Source of the DNA: a virus
Strand: one strand, 5' to 3'
Length of the DNA: 64,000 nt
Virus record (IMG/VR): IMGVR_UViG_3300032287_003113
Span: 124,001 to 188,000 of that record
In this document: positions 11,701-20,579 of the stretch, in pieces
Layout: each line of letters begins with the position of its first letter
Position numbering within the stretch: position 1 is the first letter of the stretch
The notes under the pieces: generated by a model
Seen by the model: only the letters and a program-made list of their open reading frames with translations
Database searches by the model: none
Told to the model about the DNA's origin: nothing
Position numbers and translations under genes: made by a program

Positions 11701-14700
11701 ACCCTGTGGCATTTACTCTGGGTAACACATACTCTGCTGGCAACATAATTGTTAATTTGCAGGCCAATGCCAATTTGACCATATCAAACGTGTACAATTC
11801 TAGCAATTTGTCCAACACCAGTACCGCAATATACAGCAACAGAGATAAAAGTTTTTACATCAACGATTTGCCTACCGCAGGATATGTGCATGTTGATGAT
11901 ACAGATTTAACAATTTTTAACATCAATGAATACAATCAAAATCCTGATGTGGGTATTGGTAGTAAAATTTGGACAGCCAAAGACACCGGCAATAATTGGA
12001 ACGTATATCGTGTAACAGAAACCGACATTTCTGCCACAACACTGACCTATGTTTTAGATGACTATGCACAGCTATTGTTCACAGACAAACACTCATTCCA
12101 GGTTGGAGATCTATTGGTATTAAAAGGATTCCAGGTCGCCTATTTTGATAACTCTATTTTAGAAAATTTCAGTACCAACTATGATAACATTTATAAAATA
12201 GTTGATGTTGTTAATCAATTAACAGTTACAGTACAACTAAAAGACACCGCCGCATTGTCTAACTTGATTGCGACCAGCCCAGTCGTCAGCGAAGCGGCAG
12301 TTTATAAATTAGTATCGTCTAAAGTGCCAACTGTGACAGCAATTGACGGTCTTTTACCATTGCATGGATGGATTGATAACGACAGGATCTGGGTTGACAC
12401 AGCTACCACTGATGCAGGATGGGGAGTTTACACGTTCAATCAGGCCTGGCCCAACACAGCCTCAGGTAATTTGACAGCCAATACGGTGACAGCCAATGAT
12501 AGATTTGGTAGCCAAGTGACTATCAGCACCACCGGCAAATATTTTTATTCTAGTAATCCTGCACAAAAACAAGTGCAAGTGTTTGCTAATGTTGCTGGCA
12601 ACTATAGTGCTAACATTACAATCTCCAACTCTGAAGCAAAATTTGGAAGCGTGTTAGAATCTCAAGGTAACTTGCTGGCCGTGGCTGCTGCGGGTAATGT
12701 TTATGTGTATAGACAAAACGACACTACCACTGCCAACACCATGGCCATTCCGTGGGTACCCAACGCTTTCCCAACACTGGGAACAACCTGGACAGCCAAT
12801 ACTGTAATTGCTATCAACACACAAATTAGCAACGGATCAAACACCTATATAACAACAGGCAATGTGTATGGTGCCACGTTTGCCAATATTGTATCAAATA
12901 CACGGGCAGTAAGTTTTATTCCTGTTAATTCCATAATATCTTATCTGAGTAATATCTATGTTACTACGGCCAACGTTTGTCCGGCCAACGTATTTTTAGT
13001 AACCACAGCAGAAAAATTTGCTTCAATTACTTCTAATGTGCGTTTGATCGATGTTTCTGCCGGCAACGTTCAATTGTTGCAGACCATTACCACAGGCAAC
13101 ATGGTTGGTAATATTTCTAGTGTGGCAATGAGTGCAGACATGAAACAGATATACATTGGCGGAAACGATCGTGTTGAAGCCTACACCACAACCAATGGTA
13201 ATTGGGCCAACGTCAAGTACACCTGGGCCAATGCTGTTACAGGCACTGGTGCCTTTGGTAATGTGGTCAAAACTGATACCAATGGTGGTCGTATATTAGT
13301 TGGAGCACCAACAGCTACAAACACTTATGATCAAAATGGAAATGTGTATTATTACACAGCCAACCTAACAACCAATGCCATCACACTGACACAGACTCTG
13401 AGTAGCGAATATAAGAATCAAGGCACACAGTTTGGATACCAAATTGGTGCAGACAGCACGGCCGCTAATGTGTTTATTGGTGCTCCTGGGTCACTGGGCA
13501 CTGATAAGTTCTATGGCGTAGTAGAACATTGGACACATGATGGAAATGTTTATGTTCGTGCTGGAAATGTGTCTCGCCCAAGAGACCAATCGGGTGCATT
13601 TGGTACCACTGTCAGCGTCAGTTCAGATGCAAAATTTGTTGCAGTAGGCAGCCGTGGTAGCGCCAGCGAAGAAACAACTGTGTTTGACAATTCCGACACA
13701 GTGATCGACAACAATTCTACAAAATTTATTGATTCTATTGTGGCCAGTGGTAGTGTTTACGTATTTGAGTCATTGATGAATCAGTCCAATATCGCTGATG
13801 TTGTGTATTCGTTTACACAAGAATTAGAAACCGGCAGATATGCACAATTGGAAAGTGGCGACAACTTTGGAGCTGCTGTTGCGGTTGCTCCGGGATTGTT
13901 ATTGGCCAGTGCACCTGAATCAGATTTGGCATCGGGCGTAGTGTATACATTTAACAATTTAACAAATACACCGTCTTGGCAGTTGACAAGAAGTCAATTG
14001 CCTCAAGTTGACATTGACAGCATTAACAGATCATTTATATACAACAAATCAAATAATAATTTAATTGCACCATTGGACATTGTTGATCCGGCCAAAGGTA
14101 AAATTTTAAGCGGTGTGGCCAGCGACATTGATTATCGATTGGATCATGATCCTGCCACCTACAATGCCGGCACACAAGACACATACCAAGACTATCATTG
14201 GGGACCTGCACAGGTTGGTCGTATATGGTGGAATCTTGACAACCTACGATATACAAATTACGAACAAGATTCTTTGATTTATAGATTAAATCACTGGGGC
14301 GATCGTTTTCCTGAAAGTAAAGTGGAAATTTACGAATGGATAGAAAGTTCTGTATTACCTAGCGAATTTGTTGCCAGCGGTGAATCTGGCGTACCTCTAC
14401 ACCCAGACGACTCAGCTTACAGCACATATGGATACGTAGATCAGTCTGGTGCAGTACGTGTCAAGTATTATTTTTGGGTAGCTCTTAGAGATCAAGCCAA
14501 TACTAGTGCTGGCAAACAAAACAGCATTGTTGCTATTACCGCAGCAATTGAAAACCCACAAAATCAAAATATACCGTACGCTACAGTTTTGCGTAACGAT
14601 ACAATAGCTTTATACAATGTTAAAAATCTATTGGTAGGAAAAAACAGCGTCCTGCATCTAGGAAGTCAAAGCAGTCAGGCCGGATTAATACACAGCGAAT

Positions 14701-17700
14701 ATGCACTGGTGCAAGAAAATAGTCCCAGTAGCCAACTACCACAGTCTATTATTAATAAAGCATTTGATAGTCTATGCGAAGAAGATATCGAAGGAAATCC
14801 TGTTCCTGATCCTAGCTTACCGGCTAGCCAGCGTTATGGTATCAGCATACGTCCTAGACAGACCATGTTTGTTGATCTGTATGCTGCACTAGCAAACGTT
14901 ACAACTTTGGTCAATACAAAATTATATTATTATCCGGTTACCCAGCGTAAAGTATTAACTTTACTCAACAGTGAAGAAGCCCCACCAAGCTCACGCACCG
15001 GACAATATGATTTAACCGTTGATACCAAACTTGAATTGTCTTACATTACTACCAATGGCCTGGCCGTTGGATATAAAGTTTTGGTGCTCAATGATCCAAC
15101 CTATCTCACCAAGTGGGCAATATACAATTGGTCGGGCACAGCCTGGGCAGTACCTGCTGCCGGTACACGTCCACTGGGAAATGGATTGTATGGCAACTGG
15201 GTGCAATCATACAAGACCAGTCTTTATTGGAATTACATTGATTGGTATTCGGCCGATTTTGATCCCACCACAACAATCAATATCACTGTGGCAGACAACT
15301 TAGAATTTGGAAAACTAACTCTACAAGCAGATACCTATATCAAGGTTCTCAATGCCGGCAATGACAAATTTGCTATCTACTACATTGATCAAAACTTAAA
15401 TCGTGTTACTGTGGGATTAGAGTCTGGCACTATTCAATTACCTGCAGCTGAAGCATTTATTCCCGGAAAAGAGTTCCGTAAAATTTTACAAAGCCTACAA
15501 ACTGAAATATTCATTGACGACTTGGCCGCAGATTTTAATGAATTATTTTTTACTTTGATCAAGTATGCGTTAGTAGAACAAAAAAATCTTGATTGGGTAT
15601 TTAAAACCAGTTTTATCAGTGCCACGCAATACATTCGTAAACTTGAACAATTTGCCAGCTACATCACCGATAACCAAGACTTTTATCAAAGTTACATCAA
15701 CGAAGTTAAACCATACCGCACAATCCTGCGTGAGTTCAACATCAACTATCAACGAGACGACGAATTTGGCGGCGACATAACTGACTTTGATTTAGCACCA
15801 TATTGGGACAGCAACATCAATGTGTATCGTAGTCCCAGCGGCGAACAGAGTTATGACGCAGGATTATTAAACAACCGTGTTTATTACGACTGGAAAAACA
15901 ATTATGCCTATGGCGTAGTTGACATCGTGGTTGGCGCAGGCGGCACTGGGTATGTGACAGCTCCACAGATCATTATATCAGGCGGTGGAGGCACTGGTGC
16001 CAATGCTGTGGCACAAATAAACGGGCTTGGCGAACTGGCCAACGTCACCGTTGTCAATGCCGGCACCGGTTACACCAGCAGTCCCGCAGTTATTATCAAC
16101 GGCACCGGTACAGGTGCAGTGGCCACCGCTGTATTACGCAATGTGTTTGACGGCAACGATCAAGGACACAATGTGGTTCGCAGTATTAAAACCAGTATTA
16201 AATTTGATAGATTGACCTATGATATCAAGCGACCCGCACAATGGGCAAACACCATTGCAGAATCAACTGGATTAACCAACACCAACGCAGCAGTTATGTG
16301 GGATGAAGTTACAGCAGGTCAGGTGATAGCTGCAAATACCGTTATAAATCTTGGTGGAGAATTATATCAATTATCAACTGTGCCGCACACAGTCAGTGCC
16401 AACGTTGATTTCCCGCTGGCCAATGTATCGTCAATCAATGCTGGAATATTGCCAACAGCCAACGATCGTATTGTGGCCTACAACGGAAATGTTGATCTAA
16501 GAGCCAGTGCTGAAGGAATGGATTACCCGGGTGTCATAGTTGATGGCAGCACATACTTTGCATATGATACCGTCACCGAATGGACAGCAAACACTGACGT
16601 TGCCACAGATACACAAATTTCATACAACGGAAATGTTTACATTGTGACAGGAAATGTGTATGCCGGATATTTCGCCAACATTGTAGCCAATGTCACACAG
16701 GTCAGTGGAGAAAAAATTGACGCCATAATCCAAAGTAGATTTGCTGACAATCTAGGTTTAGACTCTGGTAACATTTATGTGGATGGCGGCGAGTATGTTG
16801 ATAGATTCAGCAGCCATGCTCCAGAAGAGCTAGTTCCTGGACACATGTTTGACAGCCTAAATCTAAAAGTATTTTCAAATACAGCACCTGCAACCAATGA
16901 ATATGCATTTAGATTGTTTGACAACATGAGTGAAGATCACGCTTTTTATAGAATCAGTGATGCATACACAACCACGCTGTCTAGAGATTTGCTAATTGCC
17001 GATGACAAGATATTTGTAACTGATGGTACACGTTTACCAAACCCCAATAGAGATGCAGGCATTCCCGGTGTGGTTTTTGTCAATGGTGAAAAAATTAGCT
17101 ACTATAGAAACTATGCTCAAGAAACAATAACCGCCTGGGCAGCAAATGCCACGATCCCAACAGATACCTTAACATCATTCAACGGAAATGTTTATCTAAC
17201 ACTGGGTAATGTGTACGCACCAAATACTCCTTGGACGGCAAACACAACCTTTGCTGCCAATAGTTATGTGTACTTCAGCGGTAACAGTTATCGGATTACC
17301 GGAAATGTTAACGCACCATACTTTGCCAACATTAGTGCCAATACTGCATTGATATATAACAATGAAAATTCAGGATTTGCCACGATAAGTTCTAATGTTG
17401 CATTGATTGCCAATACCGCCAATGTACTAGGGCAGATACGTCGAGCCACCGACGGAACTGCACCCAACGGTCTAAACACTACACCGTGGACCACTAACAT
17501 AGTACTACCTACCGGTACATATATCACATACAATAGCAACACTTATGTGACCACTGGAAATGTTTACGGATTTAATATACCGTGGAGATCCAATATTGTG
17601 TTGGCTGCAAACACCTATTTCTTTTATGGATCCAATGTGTATCAGGTGTCCAGTAATGTTGGCGCCAATGTATACGGTGTTAGTTTTGCCAACATCAGTG

Positions 17701-18311
17701 CAAATGCAAATGTAAAATACACCGGACGCATAGACTCGGGGTATGCGAGTATAGAATCTAATGTTCGATTGTTATACACAGGCACAAATAACATACGACA
17801 TCTTGCTAACACTAGAGTAGTAGACGCCAGTGAACAACAAACTATACCGGATATTGTGGTCAGTAATACCAATATAGTTGCAACTACAGCAGTTAATACA
17901 ACATCCAATGTCTCATTGAGATTGCGACTAAACGGTAATATCACTGCCAACATTGGCGATTATATTTTAACAAATATTGCCAATTTACGCTTGTTAGAAA
18001 CAGTGACAACTGCATCAAACATAGCAGTATTGCCACACACAGGAAATATTTTTGCAGGTAATGCTAATGCAATTTCCGTCGTTAGCAGAATTACAGGAAA
18101 TGCATCAGCTACCACAGCCCGAGTGATGTATGCCAATGTGTTAGGACAAGTAAGCAGCGTTGGTAATGTGACTGTGTCAGCCAATACTTATGTAACACAA
18201 AGTAGCATTTGGTACGGAAATGTCACAAATGCGTTCTACGGAAATACTCTTGCCAACAGCACTACAGCACAAGCTTCATTCTTGATGGCATCACCAGGAT
18301 ACACACCATGA
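5739..18311 (+). CDS. gp7: Giant baseplate wedge protein, gp7-like, with beta-propeller and adhesion-type repeats
   Basis: A 4190-residue protein placed between gp6 and gp8, the T4 gp7 position, but about four times the length of T4 gp7. The N-terminal half has wedge-like sequence (NFLPRIFRTPTNQRFLGATM at 8-27; SWDGHFDYDKFVNYYNYYWLP near 116). A CBM5/12-like W-module lies at about 1821-1848 (WTAGTDYQVGDIVTFNNNYY). FG-GAP-type blades fall between about 2250 and 2730 (RFGSQVTIS, AFGNVVKT, QFGYQIGAD, AFGTTVSVS, NFGAAVAVA). Glycine-rich repeats (GGTGYVTAPQIIISGGGGTG) lie near 3400. At least five W-x-N repeat modules lie between about 3610 and 4000. Function: wedge initiation plus probable extra surface-binding modules. 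The frame is unbroken. The wedge assignment is by order and N-terminal pattern; the middle and C-terminus are lineage-specific. Confidence 0.8.
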   Translation: MAIVNTINFLPRIFRTPTNQRFLGATMDHLTSDAINTPVNGYIGRTFAPTYKPGDNYVPESTDLRKNYQLEPSAVVTDSNGEITFNTGYIDLLQNIKNYGGLTDNQQRLFGSEMYSWDGHFDYDKFVNYYNYYWLPDGPDFVPIYGNQAPYTADYTVVRNGAVGGYTFTGKGYQPNTQLTLVRGGVYTFTINQPGHDFWIQRSPGVNGIDPNIPTVSTRDVYGVTNNGASTGTVTFRVPLYNAQDFYILMPIKSSVDAATTLKYIDIQNRLLSNFLNQYPDGIDGINNQLQNKTLIFIGNDEDDTNWTTPAVSPAYTSLDVASIRPGDIINDATRVKTWKINLVAVDSAATDFIIQLSPETTILAREKVFISSGKTYASQKFWLNDNLAYNVEPAITANTDRLYYQDSSNPGFVGEIRIINNTSDTIEVDTEIVGRVGYTSPNGVVFTNGLKIQFDSLVTPASYYKFEYVNYSTWLTALNAMDATVTGTSGGAVAYKDEQLVGEWNGTTGYRIREWYVEGVGTAINLVPVGQTTVPEAYGYLLDTTPDYITINRGSRDRNPWARSNRWFHKDVIAATADYNNTTENYGLNLPGRRPIIEFDSDLQLFNFGRQAKNSVDLVTFEETDAFGITIPATRVEGQITAVVDGITLAPGHRVVFANDYDLNVKNKIWEVTVIEGLGGQNYINLIATDDNPVLAGENVLVTEGDNAGKTYYFDGEDWFVSQSKSSINQMPLFDLVDAAGYSFSDTTVYPGSTFVGNKIFNYNVGTGNNDTVLGFPLSYQNFNNIGDIVFKNHYTTDSFTYTSDTNTGATQTIACSTGYLIKNTNLTTQEKLNSWVPGAEDSSQYQLFTKFFDGRVLDINGVNRAFVQVDVLPATTDTIPHLKVYKNNMLLTATVDYELTTYGMYNIVIFLSDPAVGDKLDVAIFSDTASKLAHYEVPKNLIQNPLNENFSTIALGQIRTHYNKLLENTAVSNRPIQDTYLKQQNGTLNQHSAPLVYAMTFLNDPMLNFVNGIDLAKKEYSRFKNKFISLCSTLSGLNYNDPVTGVDTILQNINSVKNSSFPWYYSDMVPQGGNYTTITYTVLNERQTNYEIGNIFNPVELSNRAVLIWHNGVQLTLGKDYEFSPTVPAVIFSISFAINDTIVIRDYFDTDGSFVPETPSKLGLYPKSEPLIYQDTTYQTPVNVIRGHDGSVMPAFGDFRDNYILELEKRIYNNIKADYTKNIINLYDIVPGRFRTTEYTRDEFVQILSRNFLQWSGTNNVDYTTNSWYDANNSWTWNYEKFTDTVDDKPLQGSWRAIYNYWYDTDQPNRAPWEMLGFGFEPAWWETRYGPAPYTRGNFTLWEDLEAGYVWNNGDPYTDTRFARPGLTDFIPVDSAGNLLPPTDINIVKQYNLTAGGNNYVIGQEGPVETAWIRSSDYPFAVQMAIAMAKPASYFGTQYDTSRFYVSEITGQFSSATNEKINPADLKINGDTRNGTVQRTSGYINWIADVIKNVGIDPIEKISSYLENLSVKLNYKVGGFTDKNILTVTAEQTTPGAKRAGVIIPDSNYDVYLNKSIPVSVVTYSAVIVQRTNVGYSVVGYNTNDPFFTILPSVANNKAETITVGDVSAKLYQDTTNRTISVPYGTTYSNIQQLSDFLISYERYLESVGFVFDQFDKDLQEVKNFRTSVKEFLYWSQQGWEVGTILVLNPTTDRLLLKTSGTVVDEITNTLNSGRILDQNFLPIKSGNFNIVRTENFAFGNQFGITTLNGTGICFASLNLVQFEHVLVFDNESDFGDIIYVPSQGVRQYRLSLSGAKTGAWTGALSASGYMYNTTNVSGWTAGTDYQVGDIVTFNNNYYTALNSIPATTKFNLTEWAQIQESDLKTGLLPSLGLLAQQSENIYNVDRPPDNETLQLFSAGLIGFRPRDYLTDLGIGTATQTKFYQGLIKEKGTLNSITALTKGNFDNVSGNIAIFEEWGFKVGDYGDLDGNQFKEFVLDQSVFNTNPVAFTLGNTYSAGNIIVNLQANANLTISNVYNSSNLSNTSTAIYSNRDKSFYINDLPTAGYVHVDDTDLTIFNINEYNQNPDVGIGSKIWTAKDTGNNWNVYRVTETDISATTLTYVLDDYAQLLFTDKHSFQVGDLLVLKGFQVAYFDNSILENFSTNYDNIYKIVDVVNQLTVTVQLKDTAALSNLIATSPVVSEAAVYKLVSSKVPTVTAIDGLLPLHGWIDNDRIWVDTATTDAGWGVYTFNQAWPNTASGNLTANTVTANDRFGSQVTISTTGKYFYSSNPAQKQVQVFANVAGNYSANITISNSEAKFGSVLESQGNLLAVAAAGNVYVYRQNDTTTANTMAIPWVPNAFPTLGTTWTANTVIAINTQISNGSNTYITTGNVYGATFANIVSNTRAVSFIPVNSIISYLSNIYVTTANVCPANVFLVTTAEKFASITSNVRLIDVSAGNVQLLQTITTGNMVGNISSVAMSADMKQIYIGGNDRVEAYTTTNGNWANVKYTWANAVTGTGAFGNVVKTDTNGGRILVGAPTATNTYDQNGNVYYYTANLTTNAITLTQTLSSEYKNQGTQFGYQIGADSTAANVFIGAPGSLGTDKFYGVVEHWTHDGNVYVRAGNVSRPRDQSGAFGTTVSVSSDAKFVAVGSRGSASEETTVFDNSDTVIDNNSTKFIDSIVASGSVYVFESLMNQSNIADVVYSFTQELETGRYAQLESGDNFGAAVAVAPGLLLASAPESDLASGVVYTFNNLTNTPSWQLTRSQLPQVDIDSINRSFIYNKSNNNLIAPLDIVDPAKGKILSGVASDIDYRLDHDPATYNAGTQDTYQDYHWGPAQVGRIWWNLDNLRYTNYEQDSLIYRLNHWGDRFPESKVEIYEWIESSVLPSEFVASGESGVPLHPDDSAYSTYGYVDQSGAVRVKYYFWVALRDQANTSAGKQNSIVAITAAIENPQNQNIPYATVLRNDTIALYNVKNLLVGKNSVLHLGSQSSQAGLIHSEYALVQENSPSSQLPQSIINKAFDSLCEEDIEGNPVPDPSLPASQRYGISIRPRQTMFVDLYAALANVTTLVNTKLYYYPVTQRKVLTLLNSEEAPPSSRTGQYDLTVDTKLELSYITTNGLAVGYKVLVLNDPTYLTKWAIYNWSGTAWAVPAAGTRPLGNGLYGNWVQSYKTSLYWNYIDWYSADFDPTTTINITVADNLEFGKLTLQADTYIKVLNAGNDKFAIYYIDQNLNRVTVGLESGTIQLPAAEAFIPGKEFRKILQSLQTEIFIDDLAADFNELFFTLIKYALVEQKNLDWVFKTSFISATQYIRKLEQFASYITDNQDFYQSYINEVKPYRTILREFNINYQRDDEFGGDITDFDLAPYWDSNINVYRSPSGEQSYDAGLLNNRVYYDWKNNYAYGVVDIVVGAGGTGYVTAPQIIISGGGGTGANAVAQINGLGELANVTVVNAGTGYTSSPAVIINGTGTGAVATAVLRNVFDGNDQGHNVVRSIKTSIKFDRLTYDIKRPAQWANTIAESTGLTNTNAAVMWDEVTAGQVIAANTVINLGGELYQLSTVPHTVSANVDFPLANVSSINAGILPTANDRIVAYNGNVDLRASAEGMDYPGVIVDGSTYFAYDTVTEWTANTDVATDTQISYNGNVYIVTGNVYAGYFANIVANVTQVSGEKIDAIIQSRFADNLGLDSGNIYVDGGEYVDRFSSHAPEELVPGHMFDSLNLKVFSNTAPATNEYAFRLFDNMSEDHAFYRISDAYTTTLSRDLLIADDKIFVTDGTRLPNPNRDAGIPGVVFVNGEKISYYRNYAQETITAWAANATIPTDTLTSFNGNVYLTLGNVYAPNTPWTANTTFAANSYVYFSGNSYRITGNVNAPYFANISANTALIYNNENSGFATISSNVALIANTANVLGQIRRATDGTAPNGLNTTPWTTNIVLPTGTYITYNSNTYVTTGNVYGFNIPWRSNIVLAANTYFFYGSNVYQVSSNVGANVYGVSFANISANANVKYTGRIDSGYASIESNVRLLYTGTNNIRHLANTRVVDASEQQTIPDIVVSNTNIVATTAVNTTSNVSLRLRLNGNITANIGDYILTNIANLRLLETVTTASNIAVLPHTGNIFAGNANAISVVSRITGNASATTARVMYANVLGQVSSVGNVTVSANTYVTQSSIWYGNVTNAFYGNTLANSTTAQASFLMASPGYTP

Positions 18312-18994
18312 TAAATACTGATAACAAACAAAATTTAGAGGAAACAGCAGTGGAAAATACACAAAAACAGCCAGACGATACGTCCGGCATTTATGTCCGT
18401 GGGCATATCAAAATATTTGATCCAGAATCTGGTGAAGTTTACATCGACAAGTCCAACGCTATTCACTACGAAAACTTTAGTCGTGCATTGGCTAGTAGTG
18501 TGGCCAACAAAGGACAGAATTTTATCTACGAAATGGTGTTAGGCAACGGCGGAACCAGTGTTGACACCACTGGTATTATCACATATCTTCCCACAAATAC
18601 GCTAGGACAAAGCTCAAACCTATACAATCCCACATTTAGTAAAATTGTAGACAACACCGCGGTTGCTAACCTTGACCCAGTCAACAACAAAATGACTGTG
18701 GCACACATTCCTGGTACAATTTACACAGATATTTTAGTTACCTGTCTGTTGGACTACGGCGAGCCAAGTGGGCAGGCCCTGTTTGACAACAGTCAAAACT
18801 TAAACAGCGAATATGTGTTTGACGAACTAGGACTTCGTGGTCGTAGTACAGATGGTACTACAGGTTTAACGTCGACTGGTTTGTTACTAACACATGTGGT
18901 ATTCCACCCTGTACAAAAATCCCTAAACAGATTAATTCAAATAGACTATACTGTGCGTATTCAAACACTGACTAACCTTAGCTCGATAGGATAA
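18308..18994 (+). CDS. gp8: Baseplate wedge subunit gp8-like
   Basis: A 228-residue protein following gp7, the T4 gp8 position. It carries a segment IYVRGHIKIFDPESGEVYID near residues 23-42 and an all-beta pattern ending in an RLIQIDYTVRIQT strand. T4 gp8 is larger (about 334 residues), so this is a shortened relative or a functional equivalent. Two starts are credible. ATG 18308 has AGGA 8 bases upstream and overlaps the gp7 stop (ATGA). GTG 18350 is in frame, with AGAGG 8 bases upstream and a late-promoter-like box at 18310-18319 just ahead. The longer form is listed; the shorter form would lose 14 poorly conserved residues. Further upstream in-frame ATGs lie inside gp7 and are unlikely. 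Confidence 0.65.
   Translation: MINTDNKQNLEETAVENTQKQPDDTSGIYVRGHIKIFDPESGEVYIDKSNAIHYENFSRALASSVANKGQNFIYEMVLGNGGTSVDTTGIITYLPTNTLGQSSNLYNPTFSKIVDNTAVANLDPVNNKMTVAHIPGTIYTDILVTCLLDYGEPSGQALFDNSQNLNSEYVFDELGLRGRSTDGTTGLTSTGLLLTHVVFHPVQKSLNRLIQIDYTVRIQTLTNLSSIG
18310..18319 (+). promoter_or_regulatory. Putative late promoter box GATAAATACT inside the gp8 5' end
   Basis: GATAAATACT is identical to the core of the box before gp6. It lies 30 bases before a GTG codon that has its own AGAGG ribosome site at 18337-18341. The box and the ribosome site together would give a normal late mRNA leader for a GTG start at 18350. Confidence 0.4.
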
Positions 18995-18998
18995 CGCC

Positions 18999-20576
18999 AT
19001 GAGTTATATTGTTAATAAAACGGATGGGTCAGTGCTAACAACACTACTGGATGGTACCACCAACACAGAAACTGGCTTGACCTTAATAGGTCGTAATTAC
19101 ACCAGTTACGGTGAAATTCAAAATGAAAATTTTGTTAGGTTGTTGGAAAATTTTGCCAGCACATTGCCACCTGGACAAAGTGTGGGCTTTGCTCCAATTG
19201 CCGGACAGCTTTGGTGGGACACCACAAACCAGCGTCTGCGTGTTTATAATGGAACAGAATTTGTCAACGTCAGCGAAAGAACCGTTGGCGCAACAGCACC
19301 TGCCACAGTTAAAACCGGTGACCAGTGGTGGGATACCGCAGACCAACAGTTAAAACTTTACAGCGGATCTGCTTGGACTGTAATAAATCCTCCATACTCG
19401 GCTTCACAAGGCAAAACTGGATCGCTAGTTGAAACAGTAACAGATACCAGCTTGAGTTCTCATACTGTGGTCAACACTTACACCAATAACAATTTGATTG
19501 CGGTGGCCAGTTACGATCCTGCATTCCAAACTGGTGCATACAGTCAGTTTAGTTTTATTCGTCCTGGCATTACCCTGGCCTCCAATGTGATGTTGCATGG
19601 TAATGTGATGAACAGTTTACAACTGGGTGGCAGTTGGGCCAATGCTTTCCCACGCACCACTGCAAGAACAGATTTTTTATCAGATCTTGGCGTTGTGGGC
19701 AATTTGGTAATTGCCAATGCCAATGTTTTCTACAGTAGCAATGCATTTGTAGTAACCAATTCTGTACTAGGCGGCAACGTTGACATTTATGTCAATACCA
19801 CTCTAGGCAATACTCGTGCATTTAGAATCAACGGTGCCACTGGCATGATCACTGTGTCTGCCAATCCAACCAACAATTTGGGTGTAGTGACCAAAACATA
19901 CGCCGATGATATTCAAGTGGCATTAAACACCAGCTTGGTAGCCAACATTGCCAATGTCAATGCCAACGTTGCTCAGTTACGTAGCGATACATTTACGGCA
20001 TTAACCACCAACGTCAGCATACTAACATCTGCTACCAATCAATTGCGTACAGATACCAATGCCAATGTTGCGGCATTAGACACAGCATTCAAAGCCAATG
20101 TGGCCTCCATTGATTCTAATCTAGCCAACAAGACCAGTCGTATTGCGAGTCTTGAAAGCGACATAGTTCTCAAGTCTACCATTGCCAGTCCTGCATTTAC
20201 AGGTACACCAACTGCTACAACACCAACAGCCAGTGATAACAGTACACGTATTGCAACCACAGCCTATGTGGATGCAGCCGATCTAATTGGTACCAACTAT
20301 ACCAATACCGTAGTCAATGCTCTAGCAATCACAACAGCAGCAAATTTAGCTGTTGGCTTATCCAGTAAATCTAATATTGTCAGTCCATCATTTTCTGGAA
20401 ACGCAACATCAGAGACCCCGGTATCAACAGATAATAGTACAAAGATTGCAACCACAGCATTTGTTCGTGGTGCCATTACTGGCAATTTAACTCGTTGGCA
20501 AGGCAGTCGCTATACTGTAAGTACCAGCGGTCCCACTGGCGGAGATGATGGAGATTTTTGGTTCCAGATCGGCTAG
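18999..20576 (+). CDS. Tail fibre protein A (shared N-terminal attachment domain)
   Basis: A 525-residue fibre. Residues 1-150 are the domain shared with two fibres downstream: YIVNKTDGSVLTTLLDGT, the GYGE/SYGE..NENFVRLLENFA segment, then paired GQLWWDTTN and GDQWWDTADQQLKLYSGSAW units. The middle is a heptad-like coiled region (about 305-390, rich in ANV/NAN repeats). The distal part has two SPxFxGxxTxxTPxxxDNSTxIATTAxV repeats typical of long phage fibre shafts. The start has AGGA 8 bases upstream of the ATG. It lies directly before the glycine-rich gene (3 bases), so the two may form a fibre plus tip-adhesin pair. Receptor specificity cannot be inferred. Confidence 0.75.
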   Translation: MSYIVNKTDGSVLTTLLDGTTNTETGLTLIGRNYTSYGEIQNENFVRLLENFASTLPPGQSVGFAPIAGQLWWDTTNQRLRVYNGTEFVNVSERTVGATAPATVKTGDQWWDTADQQLKLYSGSAWTVINPPYSASQGKTGSLVETVTDTSLSSHTVVNTYTNNNLIAVASYDPAFQTGAYSQFSFIRPGITLASNVMLHGNVMNSLQLGGSWANAFPRTTARTDFLSDLGVVGNLVIANANVFYSSNAFVVTNSVLGGNVDIYVNTTLGNTRAFRINGATGMITVSANPTNNLGVVTKTYADDIQVALNTSLVANIANVNANVAQLRSDTFTALTTNVSILTSATNQLRTDTNANVAALDTAFKANVASIDSNLANKTSRIASLESDIVLKSTIASPAFTGTPTATTPTASDNSTRIATTAYVDAADLIGTNYTNTVVNALAITTAANLAVGLSSKSNIVSPSFSGNATSETPVSTDNSTKIATTAFVRGAITGNLTRWQGSRYTVSTSGPTGGDDGDFWFQIG

Positions 20577-20579
20577 ACT

